Shown here piece by piece: positions 1-9,900 of a stretch of DNA of 64,000 bases. Origin of the DNA: Robiginitomaculum sp. (GTDB taxonomy: Bacteria; Pseudomonadota; Alphaproteobacteria; Caulobacterales; Maricaulaceae); assembly GCA_021776565.1 (NCBI GenBank), contig JAJFFQ010000059.1, positions 27,875 through 91,874 on the forward strand, given 5' to 3'. Position numbers and translations under genes: made by a program. Each line of letters opens with the position of its first letter. Position 1 is the first letter of the stretch. The notes under the pieces were generated by a model. The model did no database searches, was not told the DNA's origin, and was given only the letters and a program-made list of their open reading frames with translations.

Positions 1-2
1 TA

Positions 3-719
3 AATCCAAATTCTCCAATCTTTACCTACACATTTGGCAGTTCTCTTGCCTCAATCGGGCAATCAGAACGGGGGTTGGCGTTGATGGAAATCGCGATGAG
101 CCAGGAACCATTATCGGCAAGCTGGATAAATGGTTTGGGTCATCCAAAATTTGCGATGGGCGATTATGAAGGTGCAGCGGCTGATTACCAGCATAGCCTT
201 GATTTGGGATTTGATGGTGCAATGTTCATGAAGGCAATCTTGTTGGGTCATTTGCATGGTTTAAAATCAGCTATTGATTTTTTAAAAGTGAATTTCAGAC
301 ATATGGGTTCGCTTTCAAAGTCGATGGCACCGACCTCTTTGCTCCTCAGGTTGTATATCCATGCGTGCTATGGCAAGAACCAGCTTGCCCGCTGGCTGGT
401 CTGTGTTGCCCAAAAAAACAAAATAATGAACAAGAATACACAGCCCTCCGCCGGTCTTACATTCGTATCCTATGCGTTAGGGTATCCACAATTGTTTATG
501 GATAGTGTGCAAAATCACCCGCACCCCTATTTGGGCGCGGCTTTGGCGCAATTATGGACGCCAACCGAAGACGCAAAGCGCATCCGCACCCACAATGATT
601 TTCCACAATTCGCGCAGGACATTGGCCTCGTGCGCGCCTGGCAAACTTATGGCTGGCCAAAAAAAATACAGCCCATTGAAGGCACAAATGGTTCGGATGG
701 ACAGTTTATCTGCTCCTGA
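3..719 (+). CDS. TPR-repeat protein, C-terminal part (5' end outside window)
   Basis: The reading frame is open from the left edge of the window, so only the last 238 residues are present and the true start lies upstream. The visible part begins with an alternating helical pattern: a GSSLASIGQSERGLALMEIA segment, then a second helix pair around DYEGAAADYQHSLDLG. This resembles the TPR region found at the C-terminus of CadC-like regulators and some adenylate cyclases. No catalytic motif is visible, and no signal peptide or membrane segment can be judged without the N-terminus. The last third is less repeat-like and ends shortly after a WPKKIQPIEG segment. TPR membership is likely. Assignment to the regulator/cyclase group is inference and depends on the missing part. 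Confidence 0.6.
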   Translation, partial: NPNSPIFTYTFGSSLASIGQSERGLALMEIAMSQEPLSASWINGLGHPKFAMGDYEGAAADYQHSLDLGFDGAMFMKAILLGHLHGLKSAIDFLKVNFRHMGSLSKSMAPTSLLLRLYIHACYGKNQLARWLVCVAQKNKIMNKNTQPSAGLTFVSYALGYPQLFMDSVQNHPHPYLGAALAQLWTPTEDAKRIRTHNDFPQFAQDIGLVRAWQTYGWPKKIQPIEGTNGSDGQFICS

Positions 720-827
720 TTGCAAAACCGGGCGCGACCAAACCATCAGAAAACCATCAGGATTTGTTTTTTGTGCATGTCCATAAAAACCCTGCGAGTG
801 CGACTAAATCTCAAGTGGAGCTAAATT

Positions 828-2603
828 ATGCCTTTTCCGAATCCCAAAATGCGGCACAAACCGAAACTTCTCATCTTGAAATTCCTTATCTTGCTAATTG
901 GCGCACTGTGTACCAGTGGCGCGGCCTATGCCGCTTACCCCTACGCCCGGGTGACCAACAATACACCCTACACCGTAACCGGCGAGGTTCAGTATGTCTC
1001 GCTAGCGTGTAGTGATGACAGCTACACGGTCGCACCGGGACAGACCTGGACGGCATCCAGCCGGGGCGTTTGCCTGATTGATGACATTACCGGAACCATG
1101 GTCGGCGCGGTTGGGGAATTCGGTGAAAAAACCACGATCGTCAATTACAACGCGTCACCAGCCACCTCCTATTCCCGGTTTCAAATCAATGCGTGGAGCG
1201 GCTCCTACAGGATTTTTTCTGAAGACGAGTGGAATGATGTCAGCGATATAAAACATGGTAAAAGCCCCGGATTTTACTTTGTCAACAAAACCGCCTGGCC
1301 GCTCACCTATTCACTGGATCAGGTTGGTTGCCTGCATCATGGTATTATCCCGACCGGCGAGGGAGAAGGCGGTAAATTGAAAGTTGATACCGGTGCGGTC
1401 TGGTTTACCTTGAAAATTGCCATCCAGCCGGACGGCGTTGATCCGGTATCAAACTGGGATTGTGTGAAACCTGTGGCCGAACTGGTTGCAGACGTGGCCA
1501 TGGCAGCGGTTACGGGCGGCGGAACCGCAGTGGCCAAAGCCGGCGGCAAGGTTGTGGTCAAAACTGTGGTCAAGGAGGTCGTGAAATCCGGGGTCAAAAA
1601 GGCGATAAAGTCTGCGGCCAAAAAAGTAATCAAGGACTTGGCGAAAGACGAATTGGGCAAATTACTCACCGGAGCCGGCAGCGTTGAGCTGTATGGGCAA
1701 TATGCAGGTTATGAATGGCCGTTTCGTTGTGACGAAATGCCGGAATATCATATTATTGGCGGCCCTGAACCTGAACGCGATGAAGATGGCGTTATCTATT
1801 TGAAGCGCGGCGCGCCTTTCAAGGTCATGAAAGTCAATGATTGCGGTGATGATATGATGCTCGCTTCAAAGCGATCCATGGAATCAGATCAAAGCTCGTT
1901 TAGTGACTGGCCTGGCGGCGGGGCAAATAATCTGCAAGAAACTGGCGATCCATCTTGCGTCACTTTTTATAAAGGTACAAATGGCGGCGGCGCATCTCTA
2001 CAGCTTTGTGGTGCTGCCAATAACTGGTCGAAATATATTAACCTTGGCGGTGCGGGAACTAACTTCCACGGTCAGGTTCAGAGCTTCAAATGTAATTCCG
2101 GCATAAAGTCCGTGCAGTTCATTAATGGCAACGCTAACCCCATGGGCCGTCATAATGAGTCTTGCAAAGGGGGCAATGTCGTTAACCCTAATCCGTGGGT
2201 GAAAGCGCAAGCCACGGGAGTCAGTATATGGCAAGGTTATTGTTGCGGCGAAGGACCGAACGCAGCAGCGGCTCGTATGGCTGACGCTAAAAAAGCCGCT
2301 GAACGAGAGCCCACATGCGCCACGTTCTCATCTGAACCATGGGGTAAAGGGACCTCCCTTAAACTTTGCGGTCAAGATAATTGGAATAAATATACAAACC
2401 TTGGAGGTCCTGGTATTGATCTTCATGGTAAAGTAAAAAGTGTTTTTTGTAATTCCGGAATAGGAACGCTCCAGTTCTTGAATGGCAATGCAAACCCGAT
2501 GACTGTGCATAGTGTGTCTTGCACAGATGGGCCTTGGCTCCACCCGAAGGCATTCATTACAAGCAGTGCCACGGGCGTTAAGTTTCACCCGAGCTATAAG
2601 TAG
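828..2603 (+). CDS. Secreted protein with Lys-rich helix and two Cys-containing repeats
   Basis: This is a 591-residue exported protein of unknown function. GGAG sits about 10 bases before the ATG. The N-terminus has a basic stretch, a hydrophobic core (LLILKFLILLIGALC) and a likely cleavage after AAYA. The first 200 residues are rich in Tyr, Thr and Ser and look beta-structured. Residues about 235-275 form an Ala/Gly stretch that runs into a Lys/Val-rich amphipathic helix (KSGVKKAIKSAAKKVIKD). Two related repeats of about 75 residues follow, near 375-450 and 493-570. Each contains an F-x-x-G-x-x-L-x-LCG start, a W-x-KY-x-NLGG core, a C-NSGI segment and NGNANPM before a final Cys. The F/G/S spacing recalls beta-gamma-crystallin motifs, but that is a guess. 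It appears to stand alone; no operon partner is evident. Confidence 0.8.
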   Translation: MPFPNPKMRHKPKLLILKFLILLIGALCTSGAAYAAYPYARVTNNTPYTVTGEVQYVSLACSDDSYTVAPGQTWTASSRGVCLIDDITGTMVGAVGEFGEKTTIVNYNASPATSYSRFQINAWSGSYRIFSEDEWNDVSDIKHGKSPGFYFVNKTAWPLTYSLDQVGCLHHGIIPTGEGEGGKLKVDTGAVWFTLKIAIQPDGVDPVSNWDCVKPVAELVADVAMAAVTGGGTAVAKAGGKVVVKTVVKEVVKSGVKKAIKSAAKKVIKDLAKDELGKLLTGAGSVELYGQYAGYEWPFRCDEMPEYHIIGGPEPERDEDGVIYLKRGAPFKVMKVNDCGDDMMLASKRSMESDQSSFSDWPGGGANNLQETGDPSCVTFYKGTNGGGASLQLCGAANNWSKYINLGGAGTNFHGQVQSFKCNSGIKSVQFINGNANPMGRHNESCKGGNVVNPNPWVKAQATGVSIWQGYCCGEGPNAAAARMADAKKAAEREPTCATFSSEPWGKGTSLKLCGQDNWNKYTNLGGPGIDLHGKVKSVFCNSGIGTLQFLNGNANPMTVHSVSCTDGPWLHPKAFITSSATGVKFHPSYK

Positions 2604-2652
2604 TTATGAGGGAATAAAGCCGTGAAATATTGCGGTAAATAAGTTTCCACAG

Positions 2653-2682
2653 CCCCGCCATTTCACATTGATGGTGGCGGGG
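2653..2682. repeat. 8-bp stem hairpin between two genes
   Basis: The sequence CCCCGCCA and its complement TGGCGGGG are separated by 14 bases. The hairpin lies 50 bases after the stop of the secreted repeat protein. It could act as a terminator for that gene, but there is no T-run on either side, so intrinsic termination is not shown. Confidence 0.4.
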
Positions 2683-2716
2683 ATTGTACCAAGGCGTATG
2701 CTCGCCTCTACAGTAA

Positions 2717-3100
2717 ATGCAGGTCTTTTTGAAAAATGGACAAAGCTCAAAGGACATAATATGGAACAATATTTCAAACGCGCAGGCGCAATTTTCCAAT
2801 TTTTCAGGTGCCAACCTCCTCTTTGCCAATTTACACGGGGTTGACCTCGAAGGGTCAGATTTGGGTGAAGCCATTCTCACCGGAACCAATTTGGCGGAAT
2901 CGAACTTGATGAAAGCTGTCCTTGCAAATGTTGTCTTATCCGACACTATTTTAACCGGAGTTTGGATGCCAAATACTAATCTGACAGGGGCCGTTTTGGA
3001 TGGGACGGACTTGACGAATTCTGATATGACAGATGCTATTGTGGATAATGGTGCTTTGGATAACGCCAAGCTTTGCGCGACTTTTCTGCCAAATGGTTGA
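2717..3100 (+). CDS. Pentapeptide-repeat protein
   Basis: This is a 127-residue protein made almost entirely of A(N/D)LXX pentapeptide repeats. Examples are FSGANLLFANLHGVDLEG, then SDLGEAILTGTNLAESNL and TNLTGAVLDGTDLTNSDM. Such repeats fold into a right-handed quadrilateral beta-helix. The family includes DNA-gyrase-protecting mimics and many proteins of unknown role. No signal peptide is clear and no Shine-Dalgarno sequence precedes the chosen ATG, so the start is uncertain. The protein ends soon after a lone Cys (AKLCATFLPNG). The next gene, a lipoprotein, follows after 45 bases in the same direction. The fold is well supported; the function is not. Confidence 0.75.
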   Translation: MQVFLKNGQSSKDIIWNNISNAQAQFSNFSGANLLFANLHGVDLEGSDLGEAILTGTNLAESNLMKAVLANVVLSDTILTGVWMPNTNLTGAVLDGTDLTNSDMTDAIVDNGALDNAKLCATFLPNG

Positions 3101-3145
3101 CCAAACACGCGCGATTGCACCACTCGAAACAGGAGTATCCAGAAG

Positions 3146-3559
3146 ATGATTAGAAGCCATAAAAAATATCTTATTTCACTAAGTCTAGTCACCATATTGG
3201 CGGGGTGCACATCCCCGCCAACCCCGCCTATGCAATGGTCATGCCGGAATACTGCGGTCGAAATTTCTTGCCAGGGCGACACTTGTGATGTGACCCAGGT
3301 CGGTGAATTTACGCCCATGGAATTGACTTTAGATGCGGATGGCGGATTGTCTCTATGCGCCTATTCGGGCTGCTGGAGCGGCAAAGCGGAAAATATCTCT
3401 ACCGCCGGAAACTATTTTTCCGTCATAGGTATTGGATTGCCTTGGTCTGGTACAAGCGGTGCTTCAGCAGACATCTCTGCAACACTGAATATGAAAACCA
3501 TGTTCGCAACACTCCTGACAGATGATTATGCCCACCCTATGACCTGCAAAGTATCATAA
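3146..3559 (+). CDS. Small Cys-rich lipoprotein
   Basis: This is a 137-residue protein with a basic start (MIRSHKKY), a hydrophobic segment and a lipobox ILAGC with the acylated Cys at position 21. It is therefore predicted to be a membrane-anchored periplasmic lipoprotein. The mature part has several further cysteines (WSC, EISC, DTCD, LCAYSGCW, MTCK), which suggests disulphide bonds. A GGAG motif and an AGAAG stretch precede the ATG. I do not recognise the family. It lies downstream of the pentapeptide-repeat gene and may be co-transcribed with it. Confidence 0.7.
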   Translation: MIRSHKKYLISLSLVTILAGCTSPPTPPMQWSCRNTAVEISCQGDTCDVTQVGEFTPMELTLDADGGLSLCAYSGCWSGKAENISTAGNYFSVIGIGLPWSGTSGASADISATLNMKTMFATLLTDDYAHPMTCKVS

Positions 3560-3680
3560 TCCTGCCATGCAAGGTCGCGCGGTAATCAAGTGATTTAATA
3601 AATGCTCAGGCGCTATGCAACAAGCGATGCGGGAAATAGTGGCGCTGGTGGATTAGGGGCAGGGATTGCTTTTTTCCATG

Positions 3681-3744
3681 CTTCGACAAGCTCAGCATGA
3701 GGGTTTTATTTTATCCACTAATCCTCATGCTGAGCTTGTCGAAG
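3681..3744. repeat. 22-bp perfect inverted repeat, TTCGACAAGCTCAG family
   Basis: The arm at 3681-3702 (CTTCGACAAGCTCAGCATGA plus GG) and the arm at 3723-3744 are perfect reverse complements separated by 20 bases. A diverged copy of the same repeat lies at 27619-27684. From general knowledge, repeats containing TTCGACAAGCTCAG are widely dispersed in alphaproteobacterial genomes. Its position between a lipoprotein gene and the nitronate monooxygenase gene could also let it act as a bidirectional hairpin. Confidence 0.8.
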
Positions 3745-3812
3745 TATCAGGGTGAGTTTATGTCAGTGTGATATAGTAAACAGTGTCCAAATTTTTTTTG
3801 GGAGTTTGTATT

Positions 3813-4775
3813 TTGTCATTACCGTCTGTTTTGAAGGATCGTCTGCGTTTGCCTCTTATCGGTGCGCCGATGTTTATTCTCTCCGGCCCGGAGCTGGTTA
3901 TTGCCCAGTGCAAAACCGGTATCGTTGGTGCGTTTCCTTCTCTTAATGCGCGCCCTATTGAACAGCTTGATGACTGGCTGGTACAGATCAGGGAAGAGCT
4001 GGCAAACCATGACGCAGCAAACCCGGATGCGCCCTCTGCCCCCTTTGCCGTGAACCAGATTGTGCATCGCTCCAACGCCCGGCTGGAAGAAGACGTAGCC
4101 CTGTGTGTCAAGCACAAGGTACCGATTGTGATTACGTCATTGGGCGCACGCGGGGAAGTTTTTGAGGCGGTACATTCCTATGGTGGGCTTTGTCTGCACG
4201 ATATTATCAACAATCGCTTTGCCCATAAAGCTATTGAGAAAGGTGCCGACGGCCTGATTGCGGTTGCAGCCGGGGCAGGGGGCCATGCCGGGCCTCTTTC
4301 GCCGTTTGCGTTAATTCAGGAAATACGCGACTGGTTTGATGGGCCACTATTGCTGTCCGGCTCCATTGCCACCGGCGGTGCCATATTGGCCGCACAAGCC
4401 ATGGGTGCAGATATGGCCTATGCCGGTTCCCTGTTTATCGCCACAAGGGAAGCCCGTGCGCAAGAGGCTTATAAACAGATGGTGGTAGATTCAGGGGCAG
4501 AAGACATTGTCAATTCGTCGCTCTTTACCGGCATCCATGGTAATTATCTGGCCCCCTCAATCCGTGCTGCCGGTCTTGATCCCACCAACTTGCCTGAGGC
4601 CGACCCCAGCGCGATGAGTTTTGGTTCTGGCGGTAAATCCGACGCCAAGGCCTGGCGCGATATTTGGGGCTGTGGGCAGGGTATTGGCGCCATTCATGAT
4701 GTGCCGCCAGTTGCGGATTTGGTTGCGCGTCTGAGAGAACAATATGAAGCGGCCAAAGCCCGGGTATGTGGGTAG
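3813..4775 (+). CDS. Nitronate monooxygenase (2-nitropropane dioxygenase family)
   Basis: This is an FMN-dependent TIM-barrel enzyme that oxidises alkyl nitronates. The chosen start is TTG with GGGAG eight bases upstream; a GTG at 3783 is in frame but has no such site. Family features are the RLPLIGAPMFILSGPELV N-terminus, the GIVGAFPSLNARP strand, the GADGLIAVAAGAGGHAG segment with the catalytic-type His, and the SGSIATGGAILAAQAMGADM phosphate-binding region. The length of 320 residues is normal. The stop is only 8 bases from the convergent stop of the YdcH-like gene, so the two transcripts meet here. It is predicted to be cytosolic. Family assignment is firm; the physiological substrate is unknown. 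Confidence 0.9.
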   Translation: MSLPSVLKDRLRLPLIGAPMFILSGPELVIAQCKTGIVGAFPSLNARPIEQLDDWLVQIREELANHDAANPDAPSAPFAVNQIVHRSNARLEEDVALCVKHKVPIVITSLGARGEVFEAVHSYGGLCLHDIINNRFAHKAIEKGADGLIAVAAGAGGHAGPLSPFALIQEIRDWFDGPLLLSGSIATGGAILAAQAMGADMAYAGSLFIATREARAQEAYKQMVVDSGAEDIVNSSLFTGIHGNYLAPSIRAAGLDPTNLPEADPSAMSFGSGGKSDAKAWRDIWGCGQGIGAIHDVPPVADLVARLREQYEAAKARVCG

Positions 4776-4783
4776 GTCTGACC

Positions 4784-5020
4784 CTAAGCCTCAATCATTG
4801 TTGTCAGCTCGTCCAGCAAGGTAATGCGATGTAGTTTCAATTCTTTCATCATTGCATGACTGCGATCTGTACCGCGAGTTTCAATACGGTGAACGCGCCT
4901 GTTTAACTCATGGTATTCGTCAAAAAGCCGTGCAAAATGAGTGTTGCCCAGTTTTAATTCGTGTATACGATCCGCTTTATCCGGAAATTTCTGGGCCAGT
5001 TCGTGCTGGACGTGTGTCAT
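4784..5020 (-). CDS. YdcH-like DUF465 protein
   Basis: This is a 78-residue charged helical protein starting MTHVQHELAQKFPDKADRIH, the typical opening of the YdcH/DUF465 family. The ATG at 5020 is preceded by a strong AGGGAGG, which makes it a better start than the upstream ATG at 5089. The middle contains the family-like HFARLFDEYHELNRRVHRIE heptads, followed by a helix rich in Lys and Leu. The family's role is unknown; it forms small coiled coils. It has no close co-directional partner. Confidence 0.85.
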   Translation of the reverse strand: MTHVQHELAQKFPDKADRIHELKLGNTHFARLFDEYHELNRRVHRIETRGTDRSHAMMKELKLHRITLLDELTTMIEA

Positions 5021-5123
5021 GCGTTTCCTCCCTGTTACATAAGGGTAGGTTATTGCAGGATTGAGCTTTGTGGCATGTGACAAAAGCACTCTTGACGTGA
5101 GATGGAAACGTACCTAAGGCAAT

Positions 5124-6347
5124 TTATTCATCAGCAGCAGGGCGTGTACAGCCTTCCTCAACACCAGCCTCTATGATCCAGGCCTGGCTGCCAGATTTGT
5201 GCTCAAATGTGCGTTTTGCGCAAATACTTATCTCCTGAGGCCGGGTTTCTCCATCAGCAGTTTTTAGCCAGCTTTTATTGTTGGTTATGACAAACACTTT
5301 TGCAGGATCATCGCTCTCTTCAGTTTCCTGTTCTTCTTTGGATTGCAATTCAACAACCTGGCTTCCGTTGGGCTTAATGTTACATTTTCCCTTGGTCTGG
5401 TTTTCCCGATAAATACAGAGAATTTGGTCTGTGTTATTGATGATGCCAATGCGTGCTGTCGTTGTTGCTTTGCGACGCTCTACATAGGCATCTGCCACTA
5501 GGCGCATGTTTATTATGCTAATTTTACTGCCTGAAATTTCCTTGAGAACCTCAGTGGTATTTTTTTCAAATGCAATTTTATCGGCGTCACTCATTTGGAT
5601 ACAACCATTGTCAAATCCCTTTTTCACCGGATCAAAAGTTGCGCTTATGACTTTGCGATATGTGTCGATGCCAGGCATGGCTGCGCGTCGTGCCAGCAGC
5701 AAGGTTTCCCATTCTGTGGTAAAGTCCTGTTCCAGGTCGATCGCCAGATTTACCGCAAGTCTGGCTTTGTTATAGGCCGCAATATTGTCATCATGTTTCA
5801 GGCTGTGGGCTTTGGCCTTGGCATCGGCTTCTTTATGGGCGCTGTCTAATGCCATACACGTGGCAGGATCAGGGTTTTTGCTCATTTCAGCATAGCGTAT
5901 GTTCCAGTTGTCTTGCATTGAGTTTAGCATTTTGATGCCATCTTCGTAATGGCTGGCACCAGCGATACGTCTTTGTTCAACCTCAGCAGCAGTCATAGTC
6001 GTGCAACCCGCCTGAACGTAATTTTGCATGAGAGCAAAGCCGGTATTGAGCGTTTTCAAGGCGTCTTGGGCAAGGGGCAAAACATTATCGCGGGCAAGCA
6101 GAACATTAGCCCAAAGCGTATCTAGGTTCTCACCGTTCTGTGCCGCTTCATTGGCTAACCCGATGCGGGCATCAATGTCTGTGGCACTACGCTCATAAGC
6201 CACGCGTGAGACGTCAATCTGTTCCTGAGCGCCTTCGACTTCGGCGGTTAGCTGATTGCATAGATCAGTGTCAACCTGTGCAATGGCGGCGGGGGCGCTG
6301 AAGATCATTAACAGGCATAATGAGGCGAGGTGATAAGTTTTGAACAT
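5124..6347 (-). CDS. Exported helical protein of unknown function
   Basis: This is a 407-residue protein with a signal peptide (MFKTYHLASLCLLMIFSAPA, cleavage likely after AIA). The ATG at 6347 has GGAG at good spacing, so a start further upstream is unlikely. The mature protein is mostly helical. It holds two segments that resemble each other, each with a DLC/CMALD-type Cys, a LARDNVLPL or LARRAAMPG stretch and a later Cys (AGCTTM, NGCIQM). This suggests an internal duplication of about 130 residues. The last 120 residues look beta-rich and include an EEQETEESDD acidic run. It is predicted to be periplasmic. The family is not recognised. It lies directly downstream of the broken thymidine kinase gene. 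Confidence 0.75.
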   Translation of the reverse strand: MFKTYHLASLCLLMIFSAPAAIAQVDTDLCNQLTAEVEGAQEQIDVSRVAYERSATDIDARIGLANEAAQNGENLDTLWANVLLARDNVLPLAQDALKTLNTGFALMQNYVQAGCTTMTAAEVEQRRIAGASHYEDGIKMLNSMQDNWNIRYAEMSKNPDPATCMALDSAHKEADAKAKAHSLKHDDNIAAYNKARLAVNLAIDLEQDFTTEWETLLLARRAAMPGIDTYRKVISATFDPVKKGFDNGCIQMSDADKIAFEKNTTEVLKEISGSKISIINMRLVADAYVERRKATTTARIGIINNTDQILCIYRENQTKGKCNIKPNGSQVVELQSKEEQETEESDDPAKVFVITNNKSWLKTADGETRPQEISICAKRTFEHKSGSQAWIIEAGVEEGCTRPAADE

Positions 6348-6370
6348 GATGAACTCCGTACTGAATACTC

Positions 6371-6955
6371 TTATATTTTTGCAAGTTGTTGTGTTTTCCA
6401 GTGGCGGCGGCACAGGGAAATATACTGCTCATTGCCGCCAATATGAACTTGCGCACCTGTTTGCACGGGATGGCCATGTTCATCAAGGCGCAACACCATA
6501 ATCGCCTTGGCCCCACACCAGCAAATGGTGCGAATTTCTCGCAATTGATCGGCGATGGCCAACAGGGTTTCACTACCGGGAAACAGTTTGCCCTGAAAAT
6601 CGGTGCGCAAGCCATAACATAAAACCGGTATACCAAGGTCGTCGGCAATGCCGGCCAGTTGCCAGACCTGTGTGGGTGTCAAAAATTGCGCTTCATCAAC
6701 GAGAACGCAATCAAGTGGTGCCTCTGTGTGCAGGGTTTGCACTTTATCGTGCAAGTCATCCGCATCCTCAAAAGAAAAGGCATCCTTGGCAATACCAATG
6801 CGAGAGGCGATACGCCCTGTTCCGGCACGACCGTCAATGGCTGCGGTCAGCAGACAGGTCAACATGCCGCGTTCTTCATAATTGTGAGCGGCCTACAGTA
6901 ACACTGTGGACTTGCCCGCATTCATGGCGGCATAGCTAAAATAGAGCTTGGACAT
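6371..6955 (-). pseudogene. tdk: Thymidine kinase gene with in-frame amber codon
   Basis: This is a type II thymidine kinase (dTMP salvage) of 194 codons that would be full length except for TAG at codon 21 (6893-6895). Before the stop the frame reads MSKLYFSYAAMNAGKSTVLL, containing the complete P-loop. After it the frame resumes with AAHNYEERGMLTC and continues undisturbed. Downstream motifs are intact: VDEAQFL, a lasso-type GLRTDFQGKLFPGS segment, the CWCG zinc site and the IGGNEQYISLCRRHW end. The family normally has Gln at this position, so a single CAG-to-TAG change explains the stop. A strong GGGGAAAG lies before the ATG. Re-initiation at the internal ATG at 6865 would lack the P-loop and be inactive. 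A sequencing error or suppression would restore the gene. Confidence 0.9.
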
Positions 6956-6994
6956 GCTTTCCCCGATTAACAGACCCTAGTTTAGGTCGGCACG

Positions 6995-9900
6995 TCAATC
7001 ATTGGAAGCCAGCTTGTCCTTTGGCAGTGTTTTTACATTATCTTTAATATTACGCTCCATCAGCAACCGGCGAGGGTCGAGAAGCACAAAGGCGGGCCGT
7101 TCATCCAGGTCAAAAGATAGCGCCGTTGTTGCATCGGTAATGCGCACACGCTCCAGCTTGAGCCATTCATCACCCAGGGTTTTTTTCGGGTCTTCCTTGT
7201 AAAACCCTATCTCGATCCACTCGTTCAGCGACTCGCCATCAATCTCGCTGACGGACGTTTCTTTTCCGTCTTCTTCAGAGGCGATCTTTTTGTCCACGAT
7301 GGCTGTCAGATCGACGGTATAGCCGCCGTCAGTATTGGGCTTGACGGTAATATCATCATCAAATTTCAAATCCCAGAATGTGATCCTGTCCCAATAATCG
7401 GTGATTAAACCCTGCATGTTTGCAGGTGCTGCCGCACGAAGAGCGGCAACAAGTTCTTTGGTGGTCGGGTAGGGCGGGCCTTTGGAGCCATATTCGTCCA
7501 GGAAACCACGAATGGCACCCTGCATCAGGTCTTTGCCCATATATTGTTTCAAACCCCAGAACACCCAGCTAGCCTTGTTATAAACCAGATATTGCTGGTT
7601 TCCGGCCTTGGCCAGTGGTGGTTCATCTTCGCGGTCACCGCCGCGCCGTGTCAGGTAGGTTTGAATTGACCTTTGTTCCAGAACACGCCTGGCCTTTTGC
7701 CAGCCAAGGGCATCTTCATAAGCGGTCATGGCAGCGTTTTCGGTCAGACCTTCCGAGAGCACATTAAACCCCTTGGTGTTTGCCGGAACAATCTGGTGAG
7801 CAAACCATTGGTGACCAATCTCGTGCATGACCACATAGGTGGCCAAATCAACGTTTTCGATGTCGTCCGGGTCGCCCGGATCCATGACAAAGCCGATGTT
7901 TTCTGAAAACGGAATAGTGCCGGCAAAGGATTGTGCAAAACTGGCATAGGGGAATTCCATAATCCTGATCTGGTTATACTGGTATGGCCCAAAGGTTGTG
8001 GTAAATGTGGTCAGCGAGTTTTTCATCGCCTCAATCATCAGATCAACGTTATAGCCATGGGTTTTATGGTAATAAATGGCCAGATCAACGTTATCCCCGT
8101 TGGGGTTTTCCCATAGGTCTTTTTTGACCTCAAAATCGGCAGAGAGAAAAGAGAAAAAATTCAAAATTGGATTTATCGCCTGATAATCCCGGCAGGCTTT
8201 GCCATTTTCCTCATACTCACGAACCAGCTTGCCCGGGGTGATCGGGATTTGGCCCTTGTCCGTGCAAATTTTGGATTTGAAATCAACATAGTCCGCTGAG
8301 CGTGTGATAAAATTATTTTGCCGGGCATTTGTGTTTGTGCGATCAGCGCGTTTTTCACGTTTGGGCAAATCATTCTTGCGGCGCCTGTCAGGATTGACCA
8401 TCCGTCTGTCCTGTATGCCAATTTGGGGCATCACAGCGAAGTTATTGACGAAGGTTCCGTTGCGCTGAATCGGGCTTCGGTCACCCAGTTCCGGCGCACG
8501 AATGAATGTTTCAAACGCCATTTGCGTTTTTTCGCCGGGGGCGAGCGGTGGATCAAAGCGATAAATCCGGGTGCCGAAATTCTCGATTTGTGTAATGTTT
8601 TCATCATCCGTTACACGGGTGGCGCCCTTGATGGTCAGGCTCCGGTTGTCCTCGACATGCTGGGCAGGCATATTGATATAGAGATCACGAAGATTGGCGT
8701 TTGTTGTATTTTCAATAACATAGCGCCCTTTGATCGTTGCGGTTTGCGCGGACGGGTTAAAGGTAATGTCAGCCTCAACAGAGCGCACTTTTGGTATGGG
8801 TTTTTTCAAAGCCTTGCCCAGCAAGTTTTCCCATTTTACTTGTCGCAACTCGTTTTGCTTTGTCGTGCGAAAATTATTGTTGATATTATAGCCCTTATAA
8901 ATATAGGCGCCTGAACCGACAAATCCTGCCAATAACAATGTTGCGATTGCCATTGAGGGCAGGGTGAGGCGGTTACCGAGAGTTTTAAGCCGGACGAGCA
9001 GCGAGCTTTGCAGCCCGCGACGCCAGAGCCAGATACTCAGCACCACAAACAGCGCGCCAAGTGAGCCCCAATACAGCCCAAACCATTTAAGATTAGTCAG
9101 GTCGGCATAACCGTTTAGCTCGGAAAGGCCACCATTGTTAAAGGCGCCGTATCGCATTAGCGGGTGCGCAAAGGGCAAATTACCAATGATGAACAAGAAA
9201 AAGATTATCAAGGCGCCGGCGGTGAGCATCCCCACAACCCGGTTGGGCATAAAGTTCTGAATGAATAATACCAGCAGGCAAAAGAGAAAAATGCGTGGTG
9301 CAAACGTAACAAAAGTAAATTGCAGATAAGACATGGGGTTGATAGGAATATCGCCAATCACGGTTTGCGTAATCATGCCAAATACAATGCCGACAGCAAA
9401 CAAGGTGGTGACCACACCGATCAGCGCCAGCCATTTGCCCGCCATAAGCGGCCAGTTGGCCACCGGGCTGGCATCCAGAATTTCTGTAATTTGCGCTGTC
9501 TTGTCGCGCCAGACCATTTCACCGCTAAAGAACACAATGATAATCAGCAATGGTATCAGCAAAGTACCAATAACGGTTTGTGCCATTAACAAGCTGGTTG
9601 GCAGAGCTGGATTGGGGATAAATTCCATTTGAAAATAAATCGTTATACCAAACAGGGCAATAGCCAGAAGGGTCAGGATGATAAACGGGATACTTCTGAC
9701 CGTGGTAAGGTATTCGTATTTCAGGCGTGTCCAGAATGTCCCAAAGCCAGACTGTCGTGTTGGCGCACCGTGCAGGATTATGCGCCCTGTATCCTGTTCC
9801 TCGTCCTGAGCAAGTTTTTTGGTTTTGCCGCCAATGAGGCCACGTCTGAACAGGCCAAATGTTGCCAGATACAGCGCCAGACCAACCCCACCCCAGACCA

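Noticed and set aside
6893..6895. Reassignment of TAG/TAA to an amino acid
   Set aside because: Many intact genes here end in TAG or TAA exactly at the expected family C-terminus (lpd, the acyl-CoA dehydrogenase, pdhA, hemB), so the standard code is in use.
8318..8914. Long plus-strand open frame within the permease/peptidase gene
   Set aside because: It is antisense to a well-supported coding region and has no recognisable protein features.
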